Shown in pieces: positions 18,187 to 26,477 of a stretch of 64,000 nt of DNA (position 1 is the stretch's first letter; the number at the start of each line of letters is the position of its first letter). The stretch covers positions 1 through 64,000 of the forward strand of contig CANFZC010000001.1 in assembly GCA_947451475.1 (NCBI GenBank), given 5' to 3'. The position numbers and the translations under genes are program-made. The notes below the pieces were generated by a model. That model was given only the letters and a program-made list of their open reading frames with translations. It did not search any database and was not told the DNA's origin. The stretch comes from Flavobacteriaceae bacterium (GTDB lineage: Bacteria; Bacteroidota; Bacteroidia; Flavobacteriales; Flavobacteriaceae).

Positions 18187-18251
18187 TAGTCGAAAGTAGC
18201 AAGTCGAAAGTAAGGACTAACGACTTTTGACTTTTGACTTTAAGACTAAAA
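18187..18251. repeat. Leader repeat before paaY
   Basis: GTCGAAAGT blocks on the left and GACTTTTGACTTTTGACTTT on the right form an imperfect inverted repeat. It ends TAAGACTAAAAT directly at the paaY ATG. Related to 9661-9697 and 18853-18923. Confidence 0.75.
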
Positions 18252-18252
18252 T

Positions 18253-18852
18253 ATGGTATACGAATTCAAAGGGTTTATCCCAGTCATACACGAAAGTAGT
18301 TTTATCCACCCGCAAGCTGCGGTGACGGGTAATGTGATTATTGGTAAGAACGTTTATGTGGGGCCTGGTGCTGCGATTCGTGGCGACTGGGGAGAAATCA
18401 TCATTGAAGACGGTTGTAACGTACAAGAAAATTGTACTATTCACATGTTTCCGGGTAAGACTATGGTGTTGAAGGCGGGTGCTCATATCGGGCATGGAGC
18501 CATTATTCATGGAGCGAATATCGGGGCTAATTGCTTGGTAGGTATGAATGCCGTGATAATGGATGATGTGACTGTTGGTGACGAATGCATCATTGGTGCT
18601 TTGAGTTTCGTTAAAGCTGGAATGCAAATCCCGAATCGGAAAATGGTAGTTGGAAATCCGGCAACCCTAATCAAAGATGTTACTGATGAAATGATTGATT
18701 GGAAAACAAAAGGAACTGCTTTATATCAGCAATTGCCAAAAGAGTGTTACGATACCTTGAAAGTAGTAGAACCATTGCGAGTAATTCCAGAGAATAGACC
18801 AACGCAAGAAGCTTTTTATAAAACATTAGAAGAATTTAAGAACAAGTCATAA
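18253..18852 (+). CDS. paaY: PaaY, hexapeptide-repeat thioesterase (gamma carbonic anhydrase-like)
   Basis: 199 residues. Left-handed beta-helix of hexapeptide repeats (for example VIIGKNVYVGPGAAIRGDWG and AHIGHGAIIHGANIGANCLV), with the metal-ligand histidines HMFPG and HIGHGAIIHG of the gamma-class carbonic anhydrase fold. In the paa pathway PaaY hydrolyses a dead-end CoA thioester and, with PaaI, protects against CoA trapping. Length and C-terminal helical tail match E. coli PaaY (about 196). It is the last recognisable paa gene of the cluster. Confidence 0.93.
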   Translation: MVYEFKGFIPVIHESSFIHPQAAVTGNVIIGKNVYVGPGAAIRGDWGEIIIEDGCNVQENCTIHMFPGKTMVLKAGAHIGHGAIIHGANIGANCLVGMNAVIMDDVTVGDECIIGALSFVKAGMQIPNRKMVVGNPATLIKDVTDEMIDWKTKGTALYQQLPKECYDTLKVVEPLRVIPENRPTQEAFYKTLEEFKNKS

Positions 18853-18923
18853 AGTCTAAAGTCAAAAGAGCAAAGTAAAAATTTTGCTCTTTTGACTTTC
18901 GACTTTCGACTTTAAGACTAAAA
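18853..18923. repeat. Leader repeat with 17-bp hairpin before the E2 gene
   Basis: Arms at 18858-18874 (AAAGTCAAAAGAGCAAA) and 18883-18899 are perfect complements around an 8-base loop. CGACTTTCGACTTTAAGACT then runs up to the start codon. It could partly terminate transcription after paaY or act as a 5' leader structure for the E2 gene. Confidence 0.75.
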
Positions 18924-18924
18924 C

Positions 18925-20211
18925 ATGATAATAGAATTCAAAATGCCCAAAATGGGTGAAAGCATATCCGAAGCAACAATCATTAGTTGGTTGAAAAACG
19001 TAGGTGAATATGTAGAAGCCGAAGAAACCCTTTTAGAAGTGGCTACCGATAAAGTCGATAGTGATGTGCCGGCACCCGTTTCAGGAGTGATTACGGAAAT
19101 TCGTTTTCAAAAGGATGCTATTGTAGAAGTTGGGACCGTTTTGGCATTAATTGATTCTCAAGGGAAACAAGAATCAGGAAGCAAGAAGCAAGAAGTAAAA
19201 CAAGAGGTTGCGGCCCCAGGCAGTGTTGTTCCTTCGTCTAAACCAACCGCCCAAAGCATAGCCCATAAAGCCAACCCTGACGCTTTTATTTCGCCTTTAA
19301 TTATTAGCATTGCACAGAAAGAAAATTTATCCATTGAAGAATTACAGTCTATACCAGGTTCTGGGGCTGATGGGCGTTTGCAAAAAAGTGATGTGTTTCA
19401 TTATTTGAAGAATCGCACCTATCGTTTGCAAAGTAAACCCATGGCAACGGTGCAGCAACCTGCATCAACCTATCCTGCACCGAAAATCAATTTCATAGAA
19501 GGAAAAGACCATATTGTAGAGATGGACCGTATGCGCAAAATGATAGCCGATCATATGGTGTATTCCAAACAAACGTCTCCTCATGTGACCTCTTATATTG
19601 AAGTTGATGTAACAAATTTGGTTAATTGGCGCAATGAGCATAAAGACAAGTTTCAAGAAAAATACAACCAAAAGTTAACCTATACTCCTGTTTTTGTTCA
19701 GGCTGTTGCTAGGGCGGTTCAAGACTTTCCAATGATTAATGTTTCGGTGGATGGAAAAAGTATTATCGTCCATAAGGATATAAATATCGGAATGGCAACC
19801 GCTTTACCATCTGGGAACTTGATTGTTCCTGTGGTGAAAAACGCTAATGAAAAGGATTTAGTTGCTTTAGCTGCGGATGTAAATTCATTGGCTGAAGCCT
19901 CTCGCAATAATAAATTAAAACCCGAAGAAATACAAGGGAGTACTTTTACGATTTCCAATGTGGGAACCTTTGGGAGCTTGATGGGGACGCCTATCATTAA
20001 CCAACCCGAAGTGGCGATACTAGCACTCGGAATTATTAAAAAGCGTCCTGAAGTTATTTCTACCGCTAAAGGCGATGAGATTGCTATACGCAGTATGATG
20101 TTCCTGTCACTGTCGTTTGACCATCGGGTAGTTGACGGATTCTTAGGGGGTTCTTTCTTAAGAAAAGTGGGCGATTATTTAGAACAATTTGACATCAATA
20201 CACTATTATAA
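18925..20211 (+). CDS. 2-oxo acid dehydrogenase E2, dihydrolipoyl acyltransferase
   Basis: 428 residues. An N-terminal lipoyl domain (lipoylated Lys in ATDKVDSDV, about residue 42) is followed by a flexible linker, a peripheral subunit-binding domain (about residues 115-155, SPLIISIAQKENLSIEEL, DGRLQKSDV) and an acyltransferase core ending with the catalytic SLSFDHRVVDGFLGG. It moves the acyl group made by E1 to CoA. Best fit is the branched-chain 2-oxo acid complex, since an aminotransferase and a fused E1 follow. No E3 gene is present. It lies on the same strand right after the paa cluster, so a role in making phenylacetyl-CoA from phenylpyruvate is also conceivable. Confidence 0.9.
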   Translation: MIIEFKMPKMGESISEATIISWLKNVGEYVEAEETLLEVATDKVDSDVPAPVSGVITEIRFQKDAIVEVGTVLALIDSQGKQESGSKKQEVKQEVAAPGSVVPSSKPTAQSIAHKANPDAFISPLIISIAQKENLSIEELQSIPGSGADGRLQKSDVFHYLKNRTYRLQSKPMATVQQPASTYPAPKINFIEGKDHIVEMDRMRKMIADHMVYSKQTSPHVTSYIEVDVTNLVNWRNEHKDKFQEKYNQKLTYTPVFVQAVARAVQDFPMINVSVDGKSIIVHKDINIGMATALPSGNLIVPVVKNANEKDLVALAADVNSLAEASRNNKLKPEEIQGSTFTISNVGTFGSLMGTPIINQPEVAILALGIIKKRPEVISTAKGDEIAIRSMMFLSLSFDHRVVDGFLGGSFLRKVGDYLEQFDINTLL

Positions 20212-20213
20212 GC

Positions 20214-21281
20214 ATGCAAGAAACTATGACACATTCAATCAAAATAACTAAAGTGGCCCAATCGAAAGCCAGTGAAGTAGATTTTTACAACATTACTATG
20301 GGGACACGTTTTACCGACCATATGTTTGTGTGCGACTATGAAAATGGAACTTGGCACAATCCAAGAATTGAACCTTTGGCATTAATACCCACCCATCCAG
20401 CAGCAATGGCTTTGCATTATGGGCAAGCCATTTTTGAAGGAATGAAAGCAACTTTAGGTACTGATGGAACACCATTGTTATTCCGTCCCGATGAGAATGC
20501 TAAACGACTTAATCATAGCGCTGATCGAATGGGAATGCCTTCTTTTCCGGAGGACTTGTTCGTTGAGGCTTTGAAGCAATTTACGGCACTTGAAAAAGAA
20601 TGGATTCCAACGCAAGAAGGCAGTGCTTTGTATTTGCGTCCGTTTATGTATGCAGATGAACCTTTTATCGGAATGCGTGCGGCAACCAGTTTTAAATTTA
20701 TCGTTATGGGATCGCCAGCGGGTCCTTTCTTTAGTCGAAAGATAAAGTTGTACGCCGAGAAGAAATATGTGCGCGCTGTAAATGGCGGGACTGGGGAAGC
20801 CAAAGCTGCGGGTAATTATGCTGCTGCTATTCGCCCTACTGAATATGCCAAAGCAAAAGGGTATGACCAAGTATTATGGTTGGATGCTCAGGATTTTGAA
20901 TACATTCAAGAAGTAGGGACGATGAACGTATTTTTTAAAATAGCGGGAAAGTTTATTACGCCTGATTTGAGTGGATCTATTTTGGCTGGGATTACCCGTA
21001 TGAGTGTAATTGATATATTGCGAGATAAAGGTTTTGAAGTAACGGAAAGACCCATCAGGATTTCGGAAATAATAGAGGCCTCTGAGAATGGTACTTTGGA
21101 AGAAGCCTTTGGAGCTGGAACGGCTGTAGGTATTGCCATGGTGGAAGAAATAGGGAACAATGACTTTTGTATTCAATTGCCAGAATCTAATCCTGTTTCA
21201 GTGATGGTTAACAATACTTTAAATGCTATAAAAGTACAAGAGGAAGAAGATAAGTTTGGCTGGATTGTAGCCGCTAGATAA
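20214..21281 (+). CDS. ilvE: Branched-chain amino acid aminotransferase
   Basis: 355 residues, class IV PLP aminotransferase of the large BCAT type. Motifs include ALHYGQAIFEGMKA, LYLRPFMYA, the PLP-lysine region NGGTGEAKAAGNYAAAI and EVGTMNVFF, then SGSILAGITR. It interconverts leucine, isoleucine and valine with their 2-oxo acids. The start 2 bases after E2 is given, though the Met four codons in (20226) is equally plausible. Sandwiched between E2 and E1, it would supply that complex with substrate: transamination first, oxidative decarboxylation next, giving branched acyl-CoA for catabolism or iso-fatty acid primers. Some BCATs also accept phenylalanine. Confidence 0.94.
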   Translation: MQETMTHSIKITKVAQSKASEVDFYNITMGTRFTDHMFVCDYENGTWHNPRIEPLALIPTHPAAMALHYGQAIFEGMKATLGTDGTPLLFRPDENAKRLNHSADRMGMPSFPEDLFVEALKQFTALEKEWIPTQEGSALYLRPFMYADEPFIGMRAATSFKFIVMGSPAGPFFSRKIKLYAEKKYVRAVNGGTGEAKAAGNYAAAIRPTEYAKAKGYDQVLWLDAQDFEYIQEVGTMNVFFKIAGKFITPDLSGSILAGITRMSVIDILRDKGFEVTERPIRISEIIEASENGTLEEAFGAGTAVGIAMVEEIGNNDFCIQLPESNPVSVMVNNTLNAIKVQEEEDKFGWIVAAR

Positions 21282-21338
21282 AACATAACACATAACCTGG
21301 GTTTATTTCATTAGGGCCTGAGGTTTATATAAATACCA

Positions 21339-23384
21339 ATGTTAGATAAAAAAATACTCGAGAAAGCATTTTCAACTATGGCTACTGCTAAAGCTATGGC
21401 GATGCTTTATGAAAATAATTTTAAGATAGTTTCTAAATATGTGCATGCCACATCTCGTGGGCATGAAGCTATTCAGATTGCTATGGCTTTGCAATTGTTG
21501 CCTCAAGATTATGCCTTTCCCTACTATCGAGATGATGCAATGCTATTGGGTATAGGAATGCAGCCGTATGATTTGATGTTGCAGTTGATGGCTAAAAAAG
21601 ACGATCCGTTTTCGGGTGGGCGAACGTATTACTGTCATCCTAGTTTAAAAGAGGCAGACAAACCTAAAATACCGCATCAATCTTCGGCAACAGGGATGCA
21701 AGCCATTCCTGCTACTGGAGCTGCAATGGGTTTTTGGTATAAAGAAAATATTGGAATTCAAGAGGCTACTGAGGAATTACCATTGGTTGTTTGTTCGTTA
21801 GGTGATGCTTCTGTAACTGAAGGGGAAATCGCTGAAGCATTGCAAATGGCCGCTTTAAAGCAATTACCTATATTGTATTTGGTGCAAGACAACGGTTGGG
21901 ATATATCAGCTAATGCCGCAGAAACTAGGGCGCAAAATGCGTTTGAGTATGCAAAAGGATTTCATGGTATAGAAGCGATTTCAATTGATGGAGCCAATTT
22001 TACAGAAAGTTATCTTGCTGTTCAAAAAGTGGTGCAAACCATTCGAGAAGAGCGCAGGCCGTTCTTAATCCATGCAAAAGTTCCCTTATTAAATCATCAT
22101 ACTTCAGGAGTGCGGATGGAATGGTATCGAGATGATTTGGAAGAAGCGCAATCTAGAGATCCTTACCCTGTATTGAAACAGCAATTGCTGGATGCTGGAT
22201 TTACTTCAGACGAAATTAAAACTATAGAAGATAACGCTATAACAAAAGTACAAGGCGATTTTGATAAAGCCCAGCAAGCACAAGACCCTAGTCCGGAGGA
22301 CTTGTTTACCCATGATTTTGCACCTACACCAATTACAGAAGAGGTAGGGGAGCGCAATCCTGATCGCGAAGACAAGGTGGTGATGGTAGATTGTGCCTTA
22401 TTTGCGGTGGAGGAATTGATGAAAAAGCATTCGGAATGTTTGTTATATGGACAAGATGTTGGCGGACGCTTAGGTGGAGTGTTTAGAGAGGCGGCAACCT
22501 TGGCCCAAAAATTTGGAGACGATCGTGTTTTTAATACTCCTATTCAAGAAGCTTTTATTGTAGGTTCTACTGTTGGAATGTCGGCTGTAGGGTTAAAGCC
22601 CATTGTTGAGGTACAGTTTGCCGATTATATTTGGCCGGGACTTAATCAGCTATTTACCGAAGTGAGCCGTTCCTCTTATTTATCCAATGGGAAGTGGCCC
22701 GTAAGTATGATTTTACGTGTACCCATCGGTGCTTATGGAAGTGGTGGACCTTATCATTCTTCCTCTGTGGAAAGTGTGTTGACTAACATCCGTGGGATAA
22801 AAATTGCCTATCCTAGTAATGGAGCTGATTTGAAAGGTTTATTAAAGGCAGCTTATTATGATCCAAATCCTGTAGTGATTTTAGAGCATAAGGGGTTGTA
22901 TTGGAGTAAGGTTAAAGGCACTGAGGCTGCACGAGTGAATGAACCTAGTGAAGACTATGTATTGCCTTTTGGAAAAGCCAATTTGGTTCAGGAGATTTGG
23001 GAACAAGAAACCGATGAGACTATTACTGTAATCACTTATGGGATGGGAGTGCATTGGGCATTAAATGCTTCGGCCATGATGACAAATCAAGTTGAAATTG
23101 TCGATTTACGTACACTTTATCCCTTAGATGAAGAAACCATATTTAAGTCCGTTAAGAAAGCTAAAAAATGTTTGGTAGTTACTGAAGAACCGGTGAATAA
23201 TTCCTTTGCTAGAAGTTTGGCTGGACTAATACAAGAGCGATGTTTCCAGTATTTGGATGCGCCAGTTATGGTTATAGGCTCGGAAAATATGCCTGCCATT
23301 CCATTGAATAGTACGTTGGAGTTTACTATGATTCCGAATGTGGAAAAGGTTAGAATTAAGATGGAGGAGTTGTTGCAGTATTAA
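21339..23384 (+). CDS. 2-oxo acid dehydrogenase E1, fused alpha and beta subunits
   Basis: 681 residues. Residues 1 to about 330 are the alpha part with the thiamine-diphosphate motif (GDASVTEGEIAEALQMAA to QDNGWDIS). Residues about 345-681 are the beta part (YGQDVGGRLGGVFREAA, then PIGAYGSGGPYHSSSVE and the transketolase C-terminal domain). E1 decarboxylates a 2-oxo acid and passes the acyl group to lipoyl-E2. The alpha/beta fusion is common in Bacteroidota. Together with the E2 and aminotransferase genes it forms a compact branched-chain 2-oxo acid dehydrogenase unit lacking only E3. The substrate preference cannot be read from sequence. A terminator-like hairpin follows at 23430. Confidence 0.92.
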   Translation: MLDKKILEKAFSTMATAKAMAMLYENNFKIVSKYVHATSRGHEAIQIAMALQLLPQDYAFPYYRDDAMLLGIGMQPYDLMLQLMAKKDDPFSGGRTYYCHPSLKEADKPKIPHQSSATGMQAIPATGAAMGFWYKENIGIQEATEELPLVVCSLGDASVTEGEIAEALQMAALKQLPILYLVQDNGWDISANAAETRAQNAFEYAKGFHGIEAISIDGANFTESYLAVQKVVQTIREERRPFLIHAKVPLLNHHTSGVRMEWYRDDLEEAQSRDPYPVLKQQLLDAGFTSDEIKTIEDNAITKVQGDFDKAQQAQDPSPEDLFTHDFAPTPITEEVGERNPDREDKVVMVDCALFAVEELMKKHSECLLYGQDVGGRLGGVFREAATLAQKFGDDRVFNTPIQEAFIVGSTVGMSAVGLKPIVEVQFADYIWPGLNQLFTEVSRSSYLSNGKWPVSMILRVPIGAYGSGGPYHSSSVESVLTNIRGIKIAYPSNGADLKGLLKAAYYDPNPVVILEHKGLYWSKVKGTEAARVNEPSEDYVLPFGKANLVQEIWEQETDETITVITYGMGVHWALNASAMMTNQVEIVDLRTLYPLDEETIFKSVKKAKKCLVVTEEPVNNSFARSLAGLIQERCFQYLDAPVMVIGSENMPAIPLNSTLEFTMIPNVEKVRIKMEELLQY

Positions 23385-23428
23385 TTTGCGGTCGCAGTAT
23401 TCAGTTGAAGACTCATTATATAAATAAA

Positions 23429-23460
23429 AAACCCGTAACCATGAATGTTGCGGGTTTTTT
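23429..23460 (+). terminator. Terminator after the E1 gene
   Basis: AAAAACCCGTAAC and GTTGCGGGTTTTT pair (one G-U) around a 7-base loop and end in a T-run. It closes the E2-ilvE-E1 unit. Confidence 0.8.
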
Positions 23461-23496
23461 GTTTGGGTTTGTTTTGGGACTGTTTTTAAATACAGT

Positions 23497-24027
23497 CTAT
23501 TTCTTTTGTGGTGGATATTGTTCTAGAATTTTGGATACAAATTCCTTAATAAGTGCCTCTTTTTTATGGGTGTCTTTGGTGAGTGTACCTTCTCCTTCAC
23601 CTTGCCAAATCAATTCCTTTTTCTTGGCATCGATTAAATCAATGTATAAGGTGCCTTCGGTGTAGCGGTTGATGGATGTTTGTCCGCTCCATACATAAGG
23701 ATTCCAGCCATAGCCATAGCCATATCCCCAACCTGCATTGAATTGATTGACGTTTACTTGTTCTCTTTCTTTGGTGAAAATATTAATCAATATGTCGGGG
23801 GATTCACTTTTGGTAAACCCTTTGGTTGTCATGACGTCGTCGATGGAATGCATGATTCTTTTTTTGTCTAAATCGGATATCTCCATTTTGTCAACCCCTG
23901 ATTTTAAAAAGGCATAGGACTTATAGGTTGAAAAATCTACTTTTTTATCATAATCGGAGTTTACTCTTACGCTGCAGCAAGAGGTTACTATTAAAAATAA
24001 TACCGGAATAAAAGCTACTTTTTTCAT
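23497..24027 (-). CDS. DUF4136 family lipoprotein
   Basis: 176 residues. Signal peptide with lipobox VTSCC, attachment Cys about residue 17. Then the DUF4136 pattern: YDKKVDFSTYKSYAF, a basic helix with KKRIMHSIDDVMTTKGF, PDILINIF, an aromatic YGYGYGWNPYVW stretch, and a GTLYIDLIDAKKKELIWQGEG strand. Proteins of this family are periplasmic or outer-membrane lipoproteins without a settled function. Predicted single gene, convergent with the E1 gene and followed on the same strand by hutU, which lies upstream of it. Confidence 0.88.
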   Translation of the reverse strand: MKKVAFIPVLFLIVTSCCSVRVNSDYDKKVDFSTYKSYAFLKSGVDKMEISDLDKKRIMHSIDDVMTTKGFTKSESPDILINIFTKEREQVNVNQFNAGWGYGYGYGWNPYVWSGQTSINRYTEGTLYIDLIDAKKKELIWQGEGEGTLTKDTHKKEALIKEFVSKILEQYPPQKK

Positions 24028-24044
24028 AATTAATTTTATTTACG

Positions 24045-26021
24045 TTATAACAAAGCGTCATCAACTATATTAGGGATGGTTACTTTCAATAAAGGTTGCG
24101 TCTCCATGGCTCTTTTTATGGCAAAAATAGCACCTTCGTTTCGAGCCCAACTTCTTCTTGATATTCCGTTATTAACATCCCAAAAAAGCATTGATTCTAA
24201 GCGTCTTGATGCTTCTTTAGAGCCGTCAAGAACCATGCCGAAACCGCCATTAATAACTTCGCCCCAACCAACGCCGCCTCCATTGTGTATTGAAACCCAA
24301 GTGGCACCTCTAAAACTATCTCCTATGACATTGTGAATGGCCATATCGGCAGTAAAACGAGAACCATCATAGATATTGGATGTTTCTCTATAGGGGGAAT
24401 CCGTACCAGACACATCATGATGGTCTCTTCCCAAAATAACATAACCAATTTCGCCACGTGCTATGGCTTGATTAAAGGCTTCAGCAATTTTGATTCGGCC
24501 TTCGGCATCGGCGTAAAGGATGCGTGCTTGAGAACCTACCACTAATTTATTTTCTTGAGCGCCTTTAATCCATTGGATGTTATCTGCCATTTGCTGTTGA
24601 ATTTCCTGAGGCGAATTTTGCATCATTTGTTCTAAAACTTGGCAAGCAATCGCATCTGTTTTGGCTAAGTCTTCTGGATTTCCTGAGGCACAAACCCAGC
24701 GGAAGGGTCCGAATCCATAGTCAAAGCACATTGGCCCCATAATGTCTTGCACGTAACTTGGGTATTTAAAATCGATATGGTTGTCTGCCATAACATCGGC
24801 TCCTGCTCTAGAGGCTTCTAAAAGGAATGCATTTCCATAATCGAAGAAATACGTGCCTTTTTTGGTATGTCTATTTATGGCTGTTGCATGACGGCGTAAG
24901 GTTTTTTGAACTTCCTCTTTAAATTTAATAGGATTTGTAGCCATTAATTCATTGGATTCTTCAAAAGTATATCCTGTAGGGTAGTAGCCTCCAGCCCATG
25001 GATTATGGAGGGATGTTTGATCTGAGCCTAAATCGATGTGTAATCCTTCTTGGTCGAAACGCTCCCAAATGTCGACTACATTTCCTAAGTAGGCAATTGA
25101 TATTACTTCTCTGTTTTCCAACGCTTTCTTTACTCTTGGTACTAATTGGTTAATCTCATCAATTACTTCGTTGATCCAACCTTGTGAATGGCGAATATGA
25201 GTGATTTTTGGATTGACTTCGGCACATACGGTAACACAGCCCGCAATGTTTCCTGCTTTGGGTTGGGCGCCGCTCATACCTCCAAGACCTGAAGTAACGA
25301 ATAAGCCACCAGCAGGTGATTTTTTAATTTTTCTAAATCCATTTAATACTGTGATGGTAGTGCCATGCACTATTCCTTGGGGTCCGATGTACATATAGCT
25401 CCCTGCGGTCATTTGGCCATATTGAGAGACGCCTAAGGCGTTCATTTTTTCCCAATCATCAGGTTTGGAATAATTTGGGATGACCATACCATTAGTCACC
25501 ACTACTCTTGGTGCTTCTTTGTGAGAAGGGAATAGTCCCATAGGATGACCTGAGTACATCACTAAGGTTTGTTCTTCAGTCATTTCAGATAGGTACTTCA
25601 TGGTTAGGCGGTATTGTGCCCAGTTTTGGAATACGGCTCCGTTGCCGCCATAAGTAATCAATTCGTGGGGATGTTGGGCTACAGCATAATCCAAGTTGTT
25701 TTGAATCATCAGCATGATGGCTTTGGCTTGTTCGCATTGACCAGGGTATTCCGAAATGGGACGTGCATACATACGGTAGTCTGGACGAAGGCGGTACATA
25801 TAGATGCGGCCAAAAGTTTCTAATTCGGCTTTGAATTCAGGAAGTAACTCGGCATGGTGTTTGGGCTCAAAATAGCGCAAGGCATTTTTTAGGGCTAACT
25901 TTTTCTCCTCCTCTGATAGTATTTCTTTTCGCTTTGGGGCGTGGTTTATTTCCGTTTCATAAGGTTTTGGTTGTGGTAATACCGCCGGAATTCCTTCTAT
26001 TATTTGTTCTTGAAATGTCAT
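24045..26021 (-). CDS. hutU: Urocanate hydratase
   Basis: 658 residues from MTFQEQIIEG. The longer ORF to 26114 overlaps the neighbouring DUF5522 gene and has no relation to the family N-terminus. Converts urocanate to imidazolone propionate in histidine breakdown, using tightly bound NAD+. Visible family features are YGGNGAVFQNWAQYRLTM, YSGHPMGLFPS, GGLGGMSGAQPKAGNIAG, DQTSLHNPWAGGYYP, and FDYGFGPFRWVCASGNPEDL with the conserved Cys. It is about 100 residues longer than the Pseudomonas enzyme, as in other Bacteroidota. No other hut gene is in the window. A DUF5522 gene lies 55 bases upstream and likely shares the transcript. Confidence 0.95.
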   Translation of the reverse strand: MTFQEQIIEGIPAVLPQPKPYETEINHAPKRKEILSEEEKKLALKNALRYFEPKHHAELLPEFKAELETFGRIYMYRLRPDYRMYARPISEYPGQCEQAKAIMLMIQNNLDYAVAQHPHELITYGGNGAVFQNWAQYRLTMKYLSEMTEEQTLVMYSGHPMGLFPSHKEAPRVVVTNGMVIPNYSKPDDWEKMNALGVSQYGQMTAGSYMYIGPQGIVHGTTITVLNGFRKIKKSPAGGLFVTSGLGGMSGAQPKAGNIAGCVTVCAEVNPKITHIRHSQGWINEVIDEINQLVPRVKKALENREVISIAYLGNVVDIWERFDQEGLHIDLGSDQTSLHNPWAGGYYPTGYTFEESNELMATNPIKFKEEVQKTLRRHATAINRHTKKGTYFFDYGNAFLLEASRAGADVMADNHIDFKYPSYVQDIMGPMCFDYGFGPFRWVCASGNPEDLAKTDAIACQVLEQMMQNSPQEIQQQMADNIQWIKGAQENKLVVGSQARILYADAEGRIKIAEAFNQAIARGEIGYVILGRDHHDVSGTDSPYRETSNIYDGSRFTADMAIHNVIGDSFRGATWVSIHNGGGVGWGEVINGGFGMVLDGSKEASRRLESMLFWDVNNGISRRSWARNEGAIFAIKRAMETQPLLKVTIPNIVDDALL

Positions 26022-26076
26022 CTTTGTGTTTGTGAGTTTAAGCGTTAATTCAGTTAGAAATAGGGATATGATGCCT

Positions 26077-26331
<255 letters not shown>

Positions 26332-26477
26332 TTAGGTTACTATTGGGCACTCTAAAGGTTAATTGTGTTGCCTTTGAGTGCATTAGACAGGGAATCGATG
26401 TCTTACTCTTTTATTTTTTTTAACAAACTGAGTGTTAAGTGATTATTTTTTTTATTTTTATGAAAAATTATACACTA

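Noticed and set aside
18297..18310. Possible DnaA box near the composition flip
   Set aside because: TTATCCACC lies within paaY, differs from TTATNCACA and has no neighbours of its kind.
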